From an uncultured Bacteroidia bacterium (lineage in GTDB: Bacteria; Bacteroidota; Bacteroidia; Bacteroidales; F082), in NCBI GenBank assembly GCA_902791165.1, contig CADAVB010000002.1:1-64000 (forward strand): a stretch of DNA of 64,000 nt, written 5' to 3'. The stretch's first letter is position 1, and every line of letters starts with the position of its first letter. The translations under genes and the position numbers were made by a program. The notes below the pieces were generated by a model. It worked only from the letters and a program-made list of their open reading frames with translations. It had not been told where the DNA came from and did not search any database. This document shows positions 9,067 to 17,844 of this stretch, piece by piece.

Positions 9067-9992
9067 AAACTGCATTCATATTTCCAGGCCAAGGCTGCCA
9101 AAAAGAGGGCATGGGGAAAGAACTTTATGAGGCTTTTCCCGAGGCCAAGCAATTGTTTGAACGCGCCAACGATTTCTTCGGTCGGCGCATTACTGATGTG
9201 ATGTTTCACGGCACCGAGTTGGAGCTGATGGAAACCAAAAACACCCAGCCCGCCGTGTTCATCTATGAGGTGGCTGCCGCCTTGACGCAAAAAAACATCG
9301 TCCCCGATGTGGTGGCAGGTCATTCGCTCGGCGAGTTTGCCGCCCTTGTGGTGAGCGGTTGCCTGAACTTTGAGGATGGACTTAACTTGGTGTATCACAG
9401 GGCGTTGTTCGGGCAAAAGGCTTGCGAGAAAACGCCCACTGCAATGGGTGCCGTCATCGGGATGTCGGACGAATACGTCGAGAAACGCCTCAAGGAGATT
9501 TGGGACGAAACGGGAGAACCAGTGTATTTCGCCAACTATAACGGTCCGGGCCAAGTGGTGATTACGGGCAGTTTGAACGGCATCCGAACCACGCTGAAAC
9601 GCCTGAAGGCCGAAGGCGCGAAAAAGGCGGTCTTGCTCGGTATCGGAGGCTCGTTCCATTCTCCTTACATGGACGAGGCGCGGGCGGAATTGGGCGAAAT
9701 CATTGAAAAAACGACCTTCAATGTGCCGAATTGTCCGATTTACCAGTGCGTGGACGGAAAACCGCACACTAATCCTGACGAGCTGAAAGCCAACCTGATA
9801 GAGCATATAACGCATCCCGTTTTGTGGACAACAATGGTGCGCAACATGCACGCCGACGGAGTTGGCACATATTTTGAGGTAGGCACCGACGACACGCTTC
9901 AGAAAATCGTGGCACGAATGTGCCCCGAAAGTGAAGTGAAGTCCGTTTGGGATATTGAAGATTATCAACCAATAAAACACATAGAATCATGA
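9063..9992 (+). CDS. fabD-like: Malonyl-CoA:ACP transacylase (FabD-like)
   Basis: A 309-residue protein with FabD landmarks: FIFPGQG at residues 5-11, the nucleophile elbow GHSLGE with Ser88, and the second catalytic His in GGSFHSPYMDEA at about residue 199. ATG 9063 is chosen because it starts exactly at the family N-terminus and overlaps the preceding stop as ATGA. The enzyme moves malonyl from CoA to an acyl carrier protein. In this operon the acceptor is most likely the small ACP-like protein encoded immediately downstream (another ATGA overlap), making it a dedicated rather than housekeeping copy. FabD-like acyltransferases with other acyl specificity are the alternative. Confidence 0.88.
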   Translation: MKTAFIFPGQGCQKEGMGKELYEAFPEAKQLFERANDFFGRRITDVMFHGTELELMETKNTQPAVFIYEVAAALTQKNIVPDVVAGHSLGEFAALVVSGCLNFEDGLNLVYHRALFGQKACEKTPTAMGAVIGMSDEYVEKRLKEIWDETGEPVYFANYNGPGQVVITGSLNGIRTTLKRLKAEGAKKAVLLGIGGSFHSPYMDEARAELGEIIEKTTFNVPNCPIYQCVDGKPHTNPDELKANLIEHITHPVLWTTMVRNMHADGVGTYFEVGTDDTLQKIVARMCPESEVKSVWDIEDYQPIKHIES

Positions 9993-10216
9993 CATTAGAC
10001 CAATTTGTACAACAATTTGCGGAGCAGTTTGACGAGACTCCGGCCAACCAATTTGCTCCTTCCACTGACTACAAATCCTTGGAAGAATGGGGTTCATTGA
10101 CCACGCTTGGCGTTATCACGATGGTGGATGCAGAGATGGGAAAACGCATCACTGGCTCCAACTTGCTGGCTTGCACCACGATTGAGGAACTCTACAACTT
10201 TATCCAAAGAGTTTAA
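9989..10216 (+). CDS. Acyl carrier protein-like protein
   Basis: A 75-residue four-helix carrier protein. The pantetheine site is the Ser in EEWGSLTTL (Ser36). Most ACPs have DSL here, so Gly in place of Asp is a notable deviation; xWxSL versions are common in dedicated ACPs of polysaccharide and natural-product loci. The end TTIEELYNFI matches the last ACP helix. It overlaps fabD-like upstream (ATGA) and the ketoreductase downstream (TAATG), which implies tight translational coupling and stoichiometric production. It would carry the acyl chain for the neighbouring enzymes, in the cytoplasm. Confidence 0.85.
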   Translation: MTLDQFVQQFAEQFDETPANQFAPSTDYKSLEEWGSLTTLGVITMVDAEMGKRITGSNLLACTTIEELYNFIQRV

Positions 10217-10965
10217 TGAAGAGCCGTTTTTCCTTGGAGGGGAAAACCCTTCTTGTGACGGGCGCATCGTCGGGAATCGGGCGTTGCGTGGCGGTGGAGT
10301 GTGCCAAAATGGGCGCGAAACTCGTCATCAACGGGCGCAACCAAGAGCGTCTGAACCAAACGCTTGAAATGTTGGATGGTACTGGTCATCAGGCTATTGC
10401 CGCCGATTTGACCGACCACGAGGCCGTCAGTGCGATGGTGGAGCTACTGCCGCCATTGGACGGCGTTTCGCACAACGCGGGCGTGACGAGCATCGGCATG
10501 ATCAAGTTCATCAAGGAGGACGATTGGCGCGACCTCTCGCAAACCAACGTGTTCTCGGCCATTTGGCTCACCCGTTGCCTCGTGGCGCGGAAAAAGTTGA
10601 ACCGTCCGGCCTCCATCGTGTTCACCTCCTCGATTTCGGGCAACGATAGCGTGCGTCACGGCGAGTCGCTGTATGCGGCCACCAAAAGCGCGCTCAGCGG
10701 TTTTGCGAAGGCGGCGGCTTTGGACTTGGCTCCGCAAGGCATCCGCGTAAATTGTGTGCATCCCGGAATGATAGAAACGGAACTGTTCCACTCGTCGCAA
10801 GACGCTCTGACACAAGACCTTGACGAGATGAAGAAACTCTTCCCGCTGAAGCGTTTCGGCAATCCCGAAGACGTGGCCGACGGCATCATCTATCTGCTCT
10901 CCGACGCATCCTCGTGGGTGACGGGAACCGAACTGAAAATCGACGGTGGTTATACCTTAGTTTAA
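10216..10965 (+). CDS. fabG-like: Short-chain dehydrogenase, FabG-like 3-oxoacyl-ACP reductase
   Basis: A 249-residue classical SDR: cofactor motif TGASSGIG at residues 15-22, SHNAGVTS at about 85-92, catalytic Ser in FTSSISG and YAATK with Tyr153 and Lys157. An Asn-Gly-Arg (NGRN) after the second strand favours NADPH. The C-terminus KIDGGYTLV is typical of FabG. Between an ACP gene and a KAS III gene, the likely reaction is reduction of a 3-oxoacyl-ACP to 3-hydroxyacyl-ACP. SDRs are diverse, so a sugar or other ketone substrate cannot be excluded. Start overlaps the ACP stop as TAATG. Confidence 0.85.
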   Translation: MKSRFSLEGKTLLVTGASSGIGRCVAVECAKMGAKLVINGRNQERLNQTLEMLDGTGHQAIAADLTDHEAVSAMVELLPPLDGVSHNAGVTSIGMIKFIKEDDWRDLSQTNVFSAIWLTRCLVARKKLNRPASIVFTSSISGNDSVRHGESLYAATKSALSGFAKAAALDLAPQGIRVNCVHPGMIETELFHSSQDALTQDLDEMKKLFPLKRFGNPEDVADGIIYLLSDASSWVTGTELKIDGGYTLV

Positions 10966-11950
10966 TGACAATGAAAGCCTACATACAAGCCTTGGCCTAC
11001 AGCCTGCCTGAAAAAGTGCTGACCAATGCCGACCTCGCGAAGGAATTTCCTGAATGGACCGAGGAGAAAATCATGAAGAAGTTGGGCATCGCCGAACGGC
11101 ATGTGGCGGCGGAGAACGAAACCGCTTCCGACATGGCCGTGGCCGCTGCCGAAAAGCTGTTTGCGGAAAACGAAATCAATCGCGAAACGGTTGATTATCT
11201 GATATTTTGTACCCAAAGTCCCGACTACATTTTGCCCACAACGGCCTGCCTGATTCAGCAGAGATTGGGCTTGCCCGACAGCATCGGGGCCATCGATGTG
11301 AACCTTGGCTTTCCTTGGCCAAAGGTTTGGTTTTGGGCGGCATGGCGAAGCGCGTGCTGCTGCTGACGGCGGAAACCTATTCAAAATACCTGCACCCGCG
11401 CGACAAAGGCAACCGCACCATCTTCGGCGATGGCGCGGCGGCCACTTTGGTCGGATGTGACGGCATCGCCGAAATCGGGAACTTTAGTTTCGGTACCGAC
11501 GGCAACGGTGCGGAGAATTTGATAGTGAAATCAGGTGGCGCACGGCATAGAAAGCAACTTAATGATTTACAGTTTGATAACTTCGGAAATCCCAAGTCGT
11601 CGGACTATATTTACATGAACGGTGCCGAGATTCTGAACTACACCCTCGACCGCATTCCCGGACTGATTGAGGAAGTGCTGCAAAAGAACGGTTGTGCTTT
11701 GGAAGACATTGATTTGCACGTCTATCATCAAGCCAACAAATACATTGCTAACCTGCAGCGCGTGAAGATGAAAATCGAGCCGGAGAAGTATTATTGCTGC
11801 TTCGAAAAGATGGGCAACACGGTTTCATCGACCATCCCAATTGCGTTGAAGGAAGCCTTGAACGACGGCTCAATCAAGTCCGGAAATAAGGTGCTTTCGG
11901 TGGCACAAGGTTTAGGTTACTCGTGGGGCGGTGTGATGATGCAATTCTGA
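10965..11950 (+). pseudogene. fabH-like: KAS III (FabH-like) gene broken by a deletion/frameshift at the active-site cysteine
   Basis: Two overlapping frames together give a FabH-like protein. The first frame (start 10965 or 10971) runs in good family sequence to GAIDVNLG at about 11309, then turns to nonsense and stops at 11366. Family sequence resumes in another frame with LSLAKGLVLGG from about 11312 and continues to the stop at 11950, including the catalytic His in YHQANKYI and Asn in GNTVSSTIP. What is missing is the CxGxxYG block that carries the nucleophilic Cys. The frame shift (plus one modulo three) fits loss of 22 bases. KAS III condenses acetyl-CoA with malonyl-ACP. As read, the gene cannot make an active enzyme; an assembly or sequencing error is the main alternative. 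Confidence 0.85.
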
Positions 11951-11961
11951 CATTCCGGACT

Positions 11962-12882
11962 ATGCAAAAAGACCGTTTTTGCCTGATTACCAACGATGTG
12001 GAAACCACATCGATTCTGAATCACAAGTTGCGCGACAAGACGGGCGAGTATGTGCTCAACCAAGGAATGCCACGCCTGCTGGACTTATATGAGAAATATA
12101 GCGTGAAGGCCACCTTTTTCTATACTGGCCATATTGCGAGGCTTTATCCAGAAGTGGTGAAAATGGCGTATGAACGCGGCCATGAAGTTGGCTCTCACGG
12201 ACTTACGCACGAAGTGAGCAAGGCTTTTGATGTGATGCCGCCTGAGGAGCAGCTTTTGCACTTGAAACAATCCAAACAGATTTTGGAGGACATCATCGGT
12301 GAGGAAGTGGTGTCGTTTCGCGCTCCGGCGGCGCGGGTCGATAAGGCTTTCCCGAAAGTGTTGCAAGAGGCTGGTTTCAAGGTTGATAGCTCGGTTTCGT
12401 CGCAGAGGATGGACATGATGTTTTCGTTTGGCGCGTTGAAGAAACTCAATTGGCTCACCGCGCCGCGAAAGGCTTATTTCACACAACCCGACAACATCTT
12501 CCGCAAAGGCGATTCGGGAGTTTTGGAAGCCCCGATTTCCGCTTTCGGTTTCCCCTACATCGGCACCTTCATGCGCATTGCTCCTGCACTTAACCGCTTC
12601 ACACGCAGGGTGTTGTATTGCGAAACGCTGTGCAATGGTCGGCAATTCGTGTTCCTGACCCATCCCAACGAGTTCATTGACGAGGACAAGGAAACCGACG
12701 AAATCGAGCGCCGAGCCAAGAACTACATTGCTTATCTTCTTGGCGATGTGCTTCGCCATAAACTGAAAGTCAAGAACTTGGGCGAAAAGGCTTTGCCGAT
12801 TTACGAGCGCGAATTGGCGTTTTTCAAAGACAAAGGATTTGAATTTCTGACCTGCAAGGATTTGTTGACCAAAAAGAGTTGA
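11962..12882 (+). CDS. Polysaccharide deacetylase (NodB/CE4 domain)
   Basis: A 306-residue protein. ATG 11962 is used, as upstream codons belong to the end of the preceding gene. It shows a divergent motif 1 (LITNDVETTSI), motif 2 SHGLTH with the two metal-binding His, and motif 3 FRAPAARVD. CE4 enzymes remove N- or O-acetyl groups from sugar polymers with a divalent metal. No signal peptide is visible, so it may act on lipid-linked precursors in the cytoplasm. The next gene encodes a second, different deacetylase-like protein one base further on. Removing an acetyl group would open an amine for another acyl group, which fits the neighbouring acyl cassette (inference). Confidence 0.82.
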   Translation: MQKDRFCLITNDVETTSILNHKLRDKTGEYVLNQGMPRLLDLYEKYSVKATFFYTGHIARLYPEVVKMAYERGHEVGSHGLTHEVSKAFDVMPPEEQLLHLKQSKQILEDIIGEEVVSFRAPAARVDKAFPKVLQEAGFKVDSSVSSQRMDMMFSFGALKKLNWLTAPRKAYFTQPDNIFRKGDSGVLEAPISAFGFPYIGTFMRIAPALNRFTRRVLYCETLCNGRQFVFLTHPNEFIDEDKETDEIERRAKNYIAYLLGDVLRHKLKVKNLGEKALPIYERELAFFKDKGFEFLTCKDLLTKKS

Positions 12883-12883
12883 T

Positions 12884-13693
12884 ATGCGCGACTTCACTTT
12901 GAAATCCTACCGTTCATTGTTGGAATCCTTCCAAAAGGCAGGCTATCAACTCCAGACTTTTGAGGAGTTCATGGAACATCCTGCCGAGGGAAAGACGGTT
13001 GTCATGCGGCACGATGTGGACGAAAAAGCACCCAATGCCTTGAAAATGGCGCAGTTGGAGCATGAAATTGGCGTGAAATCCACCTATTTCTTCCGCATCG
13101 TCAAGCAGAGCAACGTGCCAGAGGTGATTCGTGGCATCGCGGCCTTGGGACACGAAATCGGCTACCATTACGAGGACTTGGCTACCGCCGATGGAGACAT
13201 GGAAAAAGCCACGGCAGCGTTTGCAAAAAACTTAGCCTATTTCCGTGAATATTACCCCGTTAGGTCGGTGTGTATGCACGGTAGCTCCACCTCGAAATTC
13301 GACAACCGGCTGCTTTGGGAAACGCACCAACTTTCCGATTTCGGGTTGGTGGGAGAGCCTTATCTCAGCGTTGATTTCAGCAAGGTTTTCTACCTCACCG
13401 ACACGGGTTATGCGTGGGATGGCGGCAAGTTTGCCACTCGCGACATCGTTGAAAACCATTTTGGCTTAAGATTCCACACCACCGAGGAAATCGCAGCTTG
13501 CATTGCCTCTGGCAATTTCCCTGAAAAGGCTCTGATACTCGCCCACACCCTTTGGACTGATAGCTTTTCACAATGGATTGCCTTGCATTTGCGTGAGTTT
13601 TTCAGGAACAATTTGAAGCTTTTAGCCCAAAACAACAAGGGTGTGGCGAAATTGTATAAGAAAATGGTCGAAATGTATTGGAAAAAAGTGTAA
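12884..13693 (+). CDS. Polysaccharide deacetylase-like protein
   Basis: A 269-residue protein. VVMRHDVDEKAPNAL and GHEIGYHYEDL correspond to motifs 1 and 2 of the CE4-like beta/alpha barrel, in the divergent branch common in lipopolysaccharide and capsule clusters. HGSST and YDDTG-like elements follow. Metal ligands Asp and His are present, but the classical SxxH motif is replaced by HEIGYHYE, so true deacetylase activity is uncertain. There is no signal peptide. It begins one base after the preceding stop and is followed by the export genes. Confidence 0.7.
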   Translation: MRDFTLKSYRSLLESFQKAGYQLQTFEEFMEHPAEGKTVVMRHDVDEKAPNALKMAQLEHEIGVKSTYFFRIVKQSNVPEVIRGIAALGHEIGYHYEDLATADGDMEKATAAFAKNLAYFREYYPVRSVCMHGSSTSKFDNRLLWETHQLSDFGLVGEPYLSVDFSKVFYLTDTGYAWDGGKFATRDIVENHFGLRFHTTEEIAACIASGNFPEKALILAHTLWTDSFSQWIALHLREFFRNNLKLLAQNNKGVAKLYKKMVEMYWKKV

Positions 13694-13698
13694 TTTTG
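13691..13698 (+). promoter_or_regulatory. Possible -7 promoter box upstream of the wza-like gene
   Basis: TAATTTTG is an exact TAnnTTTG match 30 bases before ATG 13729 and overlaps the stop of the preceding gene. A -33 element is not convincing. Confidence 0.4.
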
Positions 13699-13728
13699 CC
13701 GATTCTTTATAAGGAAACAAAAAGTTAT

Positions 13729-14523
13729 ATGAAAAACAACAAATTTTTATGGGTCGTGACGCTGGCATTGATGGCCGCCATGACCACTTCGTGCGTCACC
13801 CCTCGCAAGGTGCGCTATCTTCAAGACATGGAAAAACAACGTGAAGTGCTCTTGAACCGAAAGTTTGAGGCTGTCATTAGTCCGTCAGATGAGTTGAGTA
13901 TTTGGGTGCAAAGCGACAATATGGACAACGAATTGGCCAATCCTTTTAATTCTAGAGGTAATTATAATAGTGGAAATAGTAGAGGCTATGGCTATTTGGT
14001 GGATATCAATGGGGATATTGAGATGCCCGTTCTTGGCAAACTGCATGTGGCCGGGCTAACGCGTCTTCAATTGATTGACACGGTCAAAACGAGGTTGGTA
14101 GAGGCTTCTTTTATGAGCAAACCACGTGTGGATGTCAGATTTTCCAAATTCCAGATTTTCATTTTGAACTCCAGTGGAGGTAGTTCTATTTCTATTTCCA
14201 ATGAGCGATGCACTTTGCTCGAGGCTTTGGCACTTTCTAGCGCAGCTGGATTGTACACCCGTAGAGATAAGATAGGTGTGTTGCGCGAAGTGGACGGCAA
14301 GATGGTGTTGCGCTATCTTGACCCGCGTTCCTCCAAGGTTTTTGACGACCCGTTTTTCATGTTGGAACAGAACGATATTCTCATTACGGATTCGTTTGGA
14401 AGCGTTTATTTCAAAGAATGGCTTTCGGGATGGTCTGTCGTGACCTCCACCTTGGCCGTTGCGACATCCATAATTTCTATATATGCATTGATTAAGTCAT
14501 ACATTCCCCAACAAGAAAGATAG
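13729..14523 (+). CDS. wza-like: Polysaccharide export lipoprotein (Wza/Poly_export family)
   Basis: A 264-residue lipoprotein. ATG 13729 gives a signal peptide with lipobox TTSC (Cys22). The text after it, including PSDELSIWV and EMPVLGKLHVAGLTRLQLIDTVKTRL, is the Poly_export/SLBB pattern of Bacteroidetes Wza-like proteins. A hydrophobic segment near the C-terminus (WSVVTSTLAVATSIISIYALI) is typical of the Bacteroidales version. It should form the periplasmic and outer-membrane part of the export channel and work with the tyrosine kinase encoded 4 bases downstream. Confidence 0.88.
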   Translation: MKNNKFLWVVTLALMAAMTTSCVTPRKVRYLQDMEKQREVLLNRKFEAVISPSDELSIWVQSDNMDNELANPFNSRGNYNSGNSRGYGYLVDINGDIEMPVLGKLHVAGLTRLQLIDTVKTRLVEASFMSKPRVDVRFSKFQIFILNSSGGSSISISNERCTLLEALALSSAAGLYTRRDKIGVLREVDGKMVLRYLDPRSSKVFDDPFFMLEQNDILITDSFGSVYFKEWLSGWSVVTSTLAVATSIISIYALIKSYIPQQER

Positions 14524-14526
14524 AAC

Positions 14527-17043
14527 ATGGCAAAGGTAACGATAGACAACACAACCACGGAACAGACTTTCGTCGAGGAAGAGTCTGGTGGTGGTATTAA
14601 TATCAAGGAAATCTTATTCTTGGTATTGCGTAATCTCCATTGGCTGCTAATTTGTGCGGCCATTGGTGGTCTGTATTCCTATTATAAGGTTCATGGCCAA
14701 CAGCGGATTTATGCCAGTCGTGCGGCCATTATGATTAAGACCAATGCCGATGCAGGTTCAGAATATGATAGAGCTTCCTCGTTAGTGAACCAACTGACGC
14801 AGTCTGTGACAGTGAGTGCCATCAGTAACGAGATGACCATCATGAAATCGCAAACCATTATGGAAATGGTGGTAAGAAAGTTGGGCATTAATCAGACCTA
14901 TTCGACGATAAGCAAATTAGCCAAGCGTCGTGTGGATCTTTACAAGAATTCTCCTATTGATTTGGCTTTTCTTGATGCGAGCGATGGTGCCTCTTTCAAA
15001 TTGGCCGTAACACCCATTAACGATAAGGAGATGTCGATTACCGGATTCCCTGACAAGCACGAGATGGTTGTTCGTGTAGGCGACACGGTATTGTCCCCAG
15101 TTGGAAGGATTTGCGCTTCATATACACCTGCTTATAATGCAGGCTATATCAACCAAGTTATTGATGTGCAACGTGTTTCTGTTGCGTCTGTTGCGAGTGG
15201 TTATCGTAGACGTGTTGCCATTTCGCGTGACAACAATACGAATACAATTCTTCGTCTTTCTCTCAGCGATACTTCTCCCCAGCGTGCTGCGGATGTGTTG
15301 AATATGCTTATTAAAGTTTACAACGAGGATGCCATCGCCGATCAAGAGCGCATACTCCAATATTCGTATGAGTTCATTAATGAGCGTATTGCCAATCTCG
15401 GTGGGGACTTGGATTCAATTCAAGAAAAGGTGGCCTCTTTCAAACGCGATAATAACTTGATTAGTCTTGGCAATTACGGCCAATCTTTTGTTACTTCAAG
15501 TCAAGAAGCCTCAAGCACTTTGAACCAACTCACGGGCAAAGCATCTTATCTTCGTAATCTTGTTTCGTTCATTGAAAACATTGATGGGAGCACGATGATT
15601 CCGGTGGGTAGTGTGGATGGTGAGGCCTCTGGATTGATTACGCAGTATAACGGGAATGTCATCAGGTTGGAAAAATATGATGAGAATGAACGTAACAATC
15701 CCGCTGTAACAAAGATTATGGATCAACAGGAGATTCTGAAAAGCAGTATTTTGTCATCCATTGAGATACGTCTTTCCATGTTGGATAATGAAATTGAAAA
15801 GGCTCGTAGAAACAAGATGGCGGCAGAGGCACAGGTGCGAGCTGTTCCTGATAGACAGATTGAAATCAGTTCGGTGGAGCAGATGCGAAACATCAAAGAA
15901 CAACTTTATCTGACCCTGTTGACCAAGCGTGAGGAGTTGCTTTTGAACAAGCCAAAACTGGAGTCAATGGCCAAGGTTATTGACCTTGCGGCTCCTAATT
16001 ACACGCCAATCGCTCCTGATGAGCGCAAAGACACTACTAGAGGTATTCTTATCGGACTGGCCATTCCTGCGATAATCATTCTGCTTAAAAAACTCCTTGA
16101 CTCACGTGTCCATTCGCGCCGTGATGTGGAAAAGGGAACCAAGGCGCCTTATTTGGGCGATATTCCTTTCAAGTCGGAATTGGAAAAACATGCGATTGTG
16201 GTTAAAGACTTTAAGCGCGATCCCATTTCTGAGGCGTTTAGGTTGGTACGATCCAATATGGAGTATATGCGAAACAAGGATACAACAAGTCAAGTGGTGT
16301 TTTTTACCTCGTTCTTCGTGTCATCGGGAAAGACCTTTGTTTCCACCAATTTGGCCAGCAGTTTTGCCCTTGGTGGCAAGAAGACCGTGTTCGTCGATTT
16401 GGACATTCGTAAAGGTACGGCGACCAAAGTGTTTGGCGTGAAGAATAGAATGGGCGTTTCAAATTATCTTTCAGGTAAGACGGACGATGTTACCGACCTC
16501 ATTTGGCCGAGTGAAACCATTCCTGGACTGGATGTCGTTTTTGCTGGCCCAGTTCCTCCCAACCCAGCAGAGCTTTTGATGAGTGACCGTCTTGATACCT
16601 TGATAGATTATCTTCGTCAGCATTACGAGTATATCTTTTTGGACTGTGTGCCGTTGGGTATCGTAGCCGATGCCGACATCGTCAAGCGGTTGGCCGACCT
16701 CACCGTGTTTGTGATTCGTGCCGAGAAAACCGACAAGGCCTTACTCGCAGAGCTTGACAAGATCTATAAAGGCAACAAATTGCCCAACTTGGCTATATTG
16801 CTCAATTCTGTCAAACTCAAAAAACGTCGTGGTTACGGTTATGGCGGTTATGGTGGCTATGGTTACGGCTATGGTTACGGTAATTACGGCGGCTATGGAA
16901 ACTATGGCGGTTATGGTTACGGCTATGGCTACGGTTATGGCTATGGCGATAACGACGATGAAGATGCTGAGGAAAAGAAGAGCAAGAAACACCGTTTGTT
17001 AGGAAAGAAGCGCATCAACAAGGAAAGCGGGGTTGACGCATGA
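14527..17043 (+). CDS. wzc-like: Polysaccharide co-polymerase/BY-kinase (Wzc-like) with long Gly-Tyr tail
   Basis: An 838-residue inner-membrane protein. First membrane segment at about 36-56 (NLHWLLICAAIGGLYSYY), a long periplasmic Wzz domain with coiled-coil character, and a second segment at about 505-525 (GILIGLAIPAIIILL). The cytoplasmic BY-kinase domain has a Walker A variant FVSSGKT with Lys602, Walker A' VFVDLDIRKG and LDCVPLG as Walker B. The tail at about 769-807 is almost pure Gly and Tyr, far longer than the Tyr cluster usual in Wzc proteins, and is followed by an acidic and then a basic patch. Autophosphorylation of tail tyrosines normally controls chain length and export. The matching phosphatase gene overlaps the stop (ATGA). 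Confidence 0.92.
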   Translation: MAKVTIDNTTTEQTFVEEESGGGINIKEILFLVLRNLHWLLICAAIGGLYSYYKVHGQQRIYASRAAIMIKTNADAGSEYDRASSLVNQLTQSVTVSAISNEMTIMKSQTIMEMVVRKLGINQTYSTISKLAKRRVDLYKNSPIDLAFLDASDGASFKLAVTPINDKEMSITGFPDKHEMVVRVGDTVLSPVGRICASYTPAYNAGYINQVIDVQRVSVASVASGYRRRVAISRDNNTNTILRLSLSDTSPQRAADVLNMLIKVYNEDAIADQERILQYSYEFINERIANLGGDLDSIQEKVASFKRDNNLISLGNYGQSFVTSSQEASSTLNQLTGKASYLRNLVSFIENIDGSTMIPVGSVDGEASGLITQYNGNVIRLEKYDENERNNPAVTKIMDQQEILKSSILSSIEIRLSMLDNEIEKARRNKMAAEAQVRAVPDRQIEISSVEQMRNIKEQLYLTLLTKREELLLNKPKLESMAKVIDLAAPNYTPIAPDERKDTTRGILIGLAIPAIIILLKKLLDSRVHSRRDVEKGTKAPYLGDIPFKSELEKHAIVVKDFKRDPISEAFRLVRSNMEYMRNKDTTSQVVFFTSFFVSSGKTFVSTNLASSFALGGKKTVFVDLDIRKGTATKVFGVKNRMGVSNYLSGKTDDVTDLIWPSETIPGLDVVFAGPVPPNPAELLMSDRLDTLIDYLRQHYEYIFLDCVPLGIVADADIVKRLADLTVFVIRAEKTDKALLAELDKIYKGNKLPNLAILLNSVKLKKRRGYGYGGYGGYGYGYGYGNYGGYGNYGGYGYGYGYGYGYGDNDDEDAEEKKSKKHRLLGKKRINKESGVDA

Positions 17044-17771
17044 TTAGTTTGTTCAAAAAGAGATTGCCAACGGATTTCTTCCGTGGAGCTTGTGATGTGC
17101 ATTGCCATCTGCTTCCTGGTGTTGATGATGGATTTCCGAATTCAAAGAAGTCTATTGAAGCCTTGAAACTGCTCGAAGAACATGGAATTGAACAGATGAC
17201 CCTTACTCCGCATTTTATGAAAGAATATGCCGACAACGACCGAGAATATATACAGGCCGTGTTTCAAGATTTTTGTGAAAAGGCGGAGAAAGAGAGCAGA
17301 ATAAAATTGCATTTGGCGGCGGAATATATGCTTGACAACCGCTTTATGACCCATTTGGAACAAGGTCTGCTGACTTTGGACAAATCGGGTGTCCATGTGC
17401 TATGCGAAACTTCATACATGATGTATGAGCGTAATGTTTCATCCATGTTATACGAAATCATGTGTAAAGGTTATCAGCCTGTCATAGCGCATCCTGAACG
17501 GTATGAATATGCCTCGGAGAAGGATTATCGCCATTGGAAGGACAAAGACTATGAATTCCAATTGAATTTGCTTTCATTGGCGGGCGTCTATGGTGGTTCG
17601 GCTTTTGCCAAGTCGCATTATATGTTGCGGGAAGGAATGTACGACTATGTAGGGTCGGATATGCATAGCTTGGAGAATTTCAAGCGTTATCTGCCCGAAA
17701 TAAGAATGCGGTCAAAAAGCATTGACCAATTGCATCGCTTGTTTGAAAACAATAGGAATCTGCTTTCTTGA
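17040..17771 (+). CDS. cpsB-like: CpsB/YwqE-type protein-tyrosine phosphatase (PHP fold)
   Basis: A 243-residue protein with the PHP metal motifs DVHCHLLPGVDDGF (residues about 19-32), TPHFM, HPERYEY and GSDMHSLENF. These define the Mn-dependent bacterial tyrosine phosphatases that dephosphorylate BY-kinases. The start overlaps the kinase stop as ATGA, so the two are coupled. It ends the exopolysaccharide operon and is followed by a strong terminator. Confidence 0.9.
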   Translation: MISLFKKRLPTDFFRGACDVHCHLLPGVDDGFPNSKKSIEALKLLEEHGIEQMTLTPHFMKEYADNDREYIQAVFQDFCEKAEKESRIKLHLAAEYMLDNRFMTHLEQGLLTLDKSGVHVLCETSYMMYERNVSSMLYEIMCKGYQPVIAHPERYEYASEKDYRHWKDKDYEFQLNLLSLAGVYGGSAFAKSHYMLREGMYDYVGSDMHSLENFKRYLPEIRMRSKSIDQLHRLFENNRNLLS

Positions 17772-17795
17772 CAGCTAGGTTATTATTGGAAAAAA

Positions 17796-17829
17796 GCAAT
17801 CCCGATGAGTTTGGTCTCGTCGGGATTGC
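17796..17829. terminator. Bidirectional terminator hairpin
   Basis: A 14-bp stem (GCAATCCCGATGAG against CTCGTCGGGATTGC, one G:T) with a 6-base loop lies between the convergent exopolysaccharide operon and the patatin gene. An A-run precedes it on + , giving a T-run for the - strand transcript. Confidence 0.8.
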
Positions 17830-17844
17830 TGCATTTAGGAGGGC

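Noticed and set aside
8826..9980. A 384-codon frame on the - strand across acyltransferase and fabD-like genes
   Set aside because: Spans two overlapping, motif-complete genes on the + strand and has no recognisable domain.
16831..16950. Low-complexity glycine-tyrosine repeat as a frame error or non-coding repeat
   Set aside because: The frame continues through it to a charged C-terminus and an ATGA overlap with the phosphatase gene, as expected for a BY-kinase tail.
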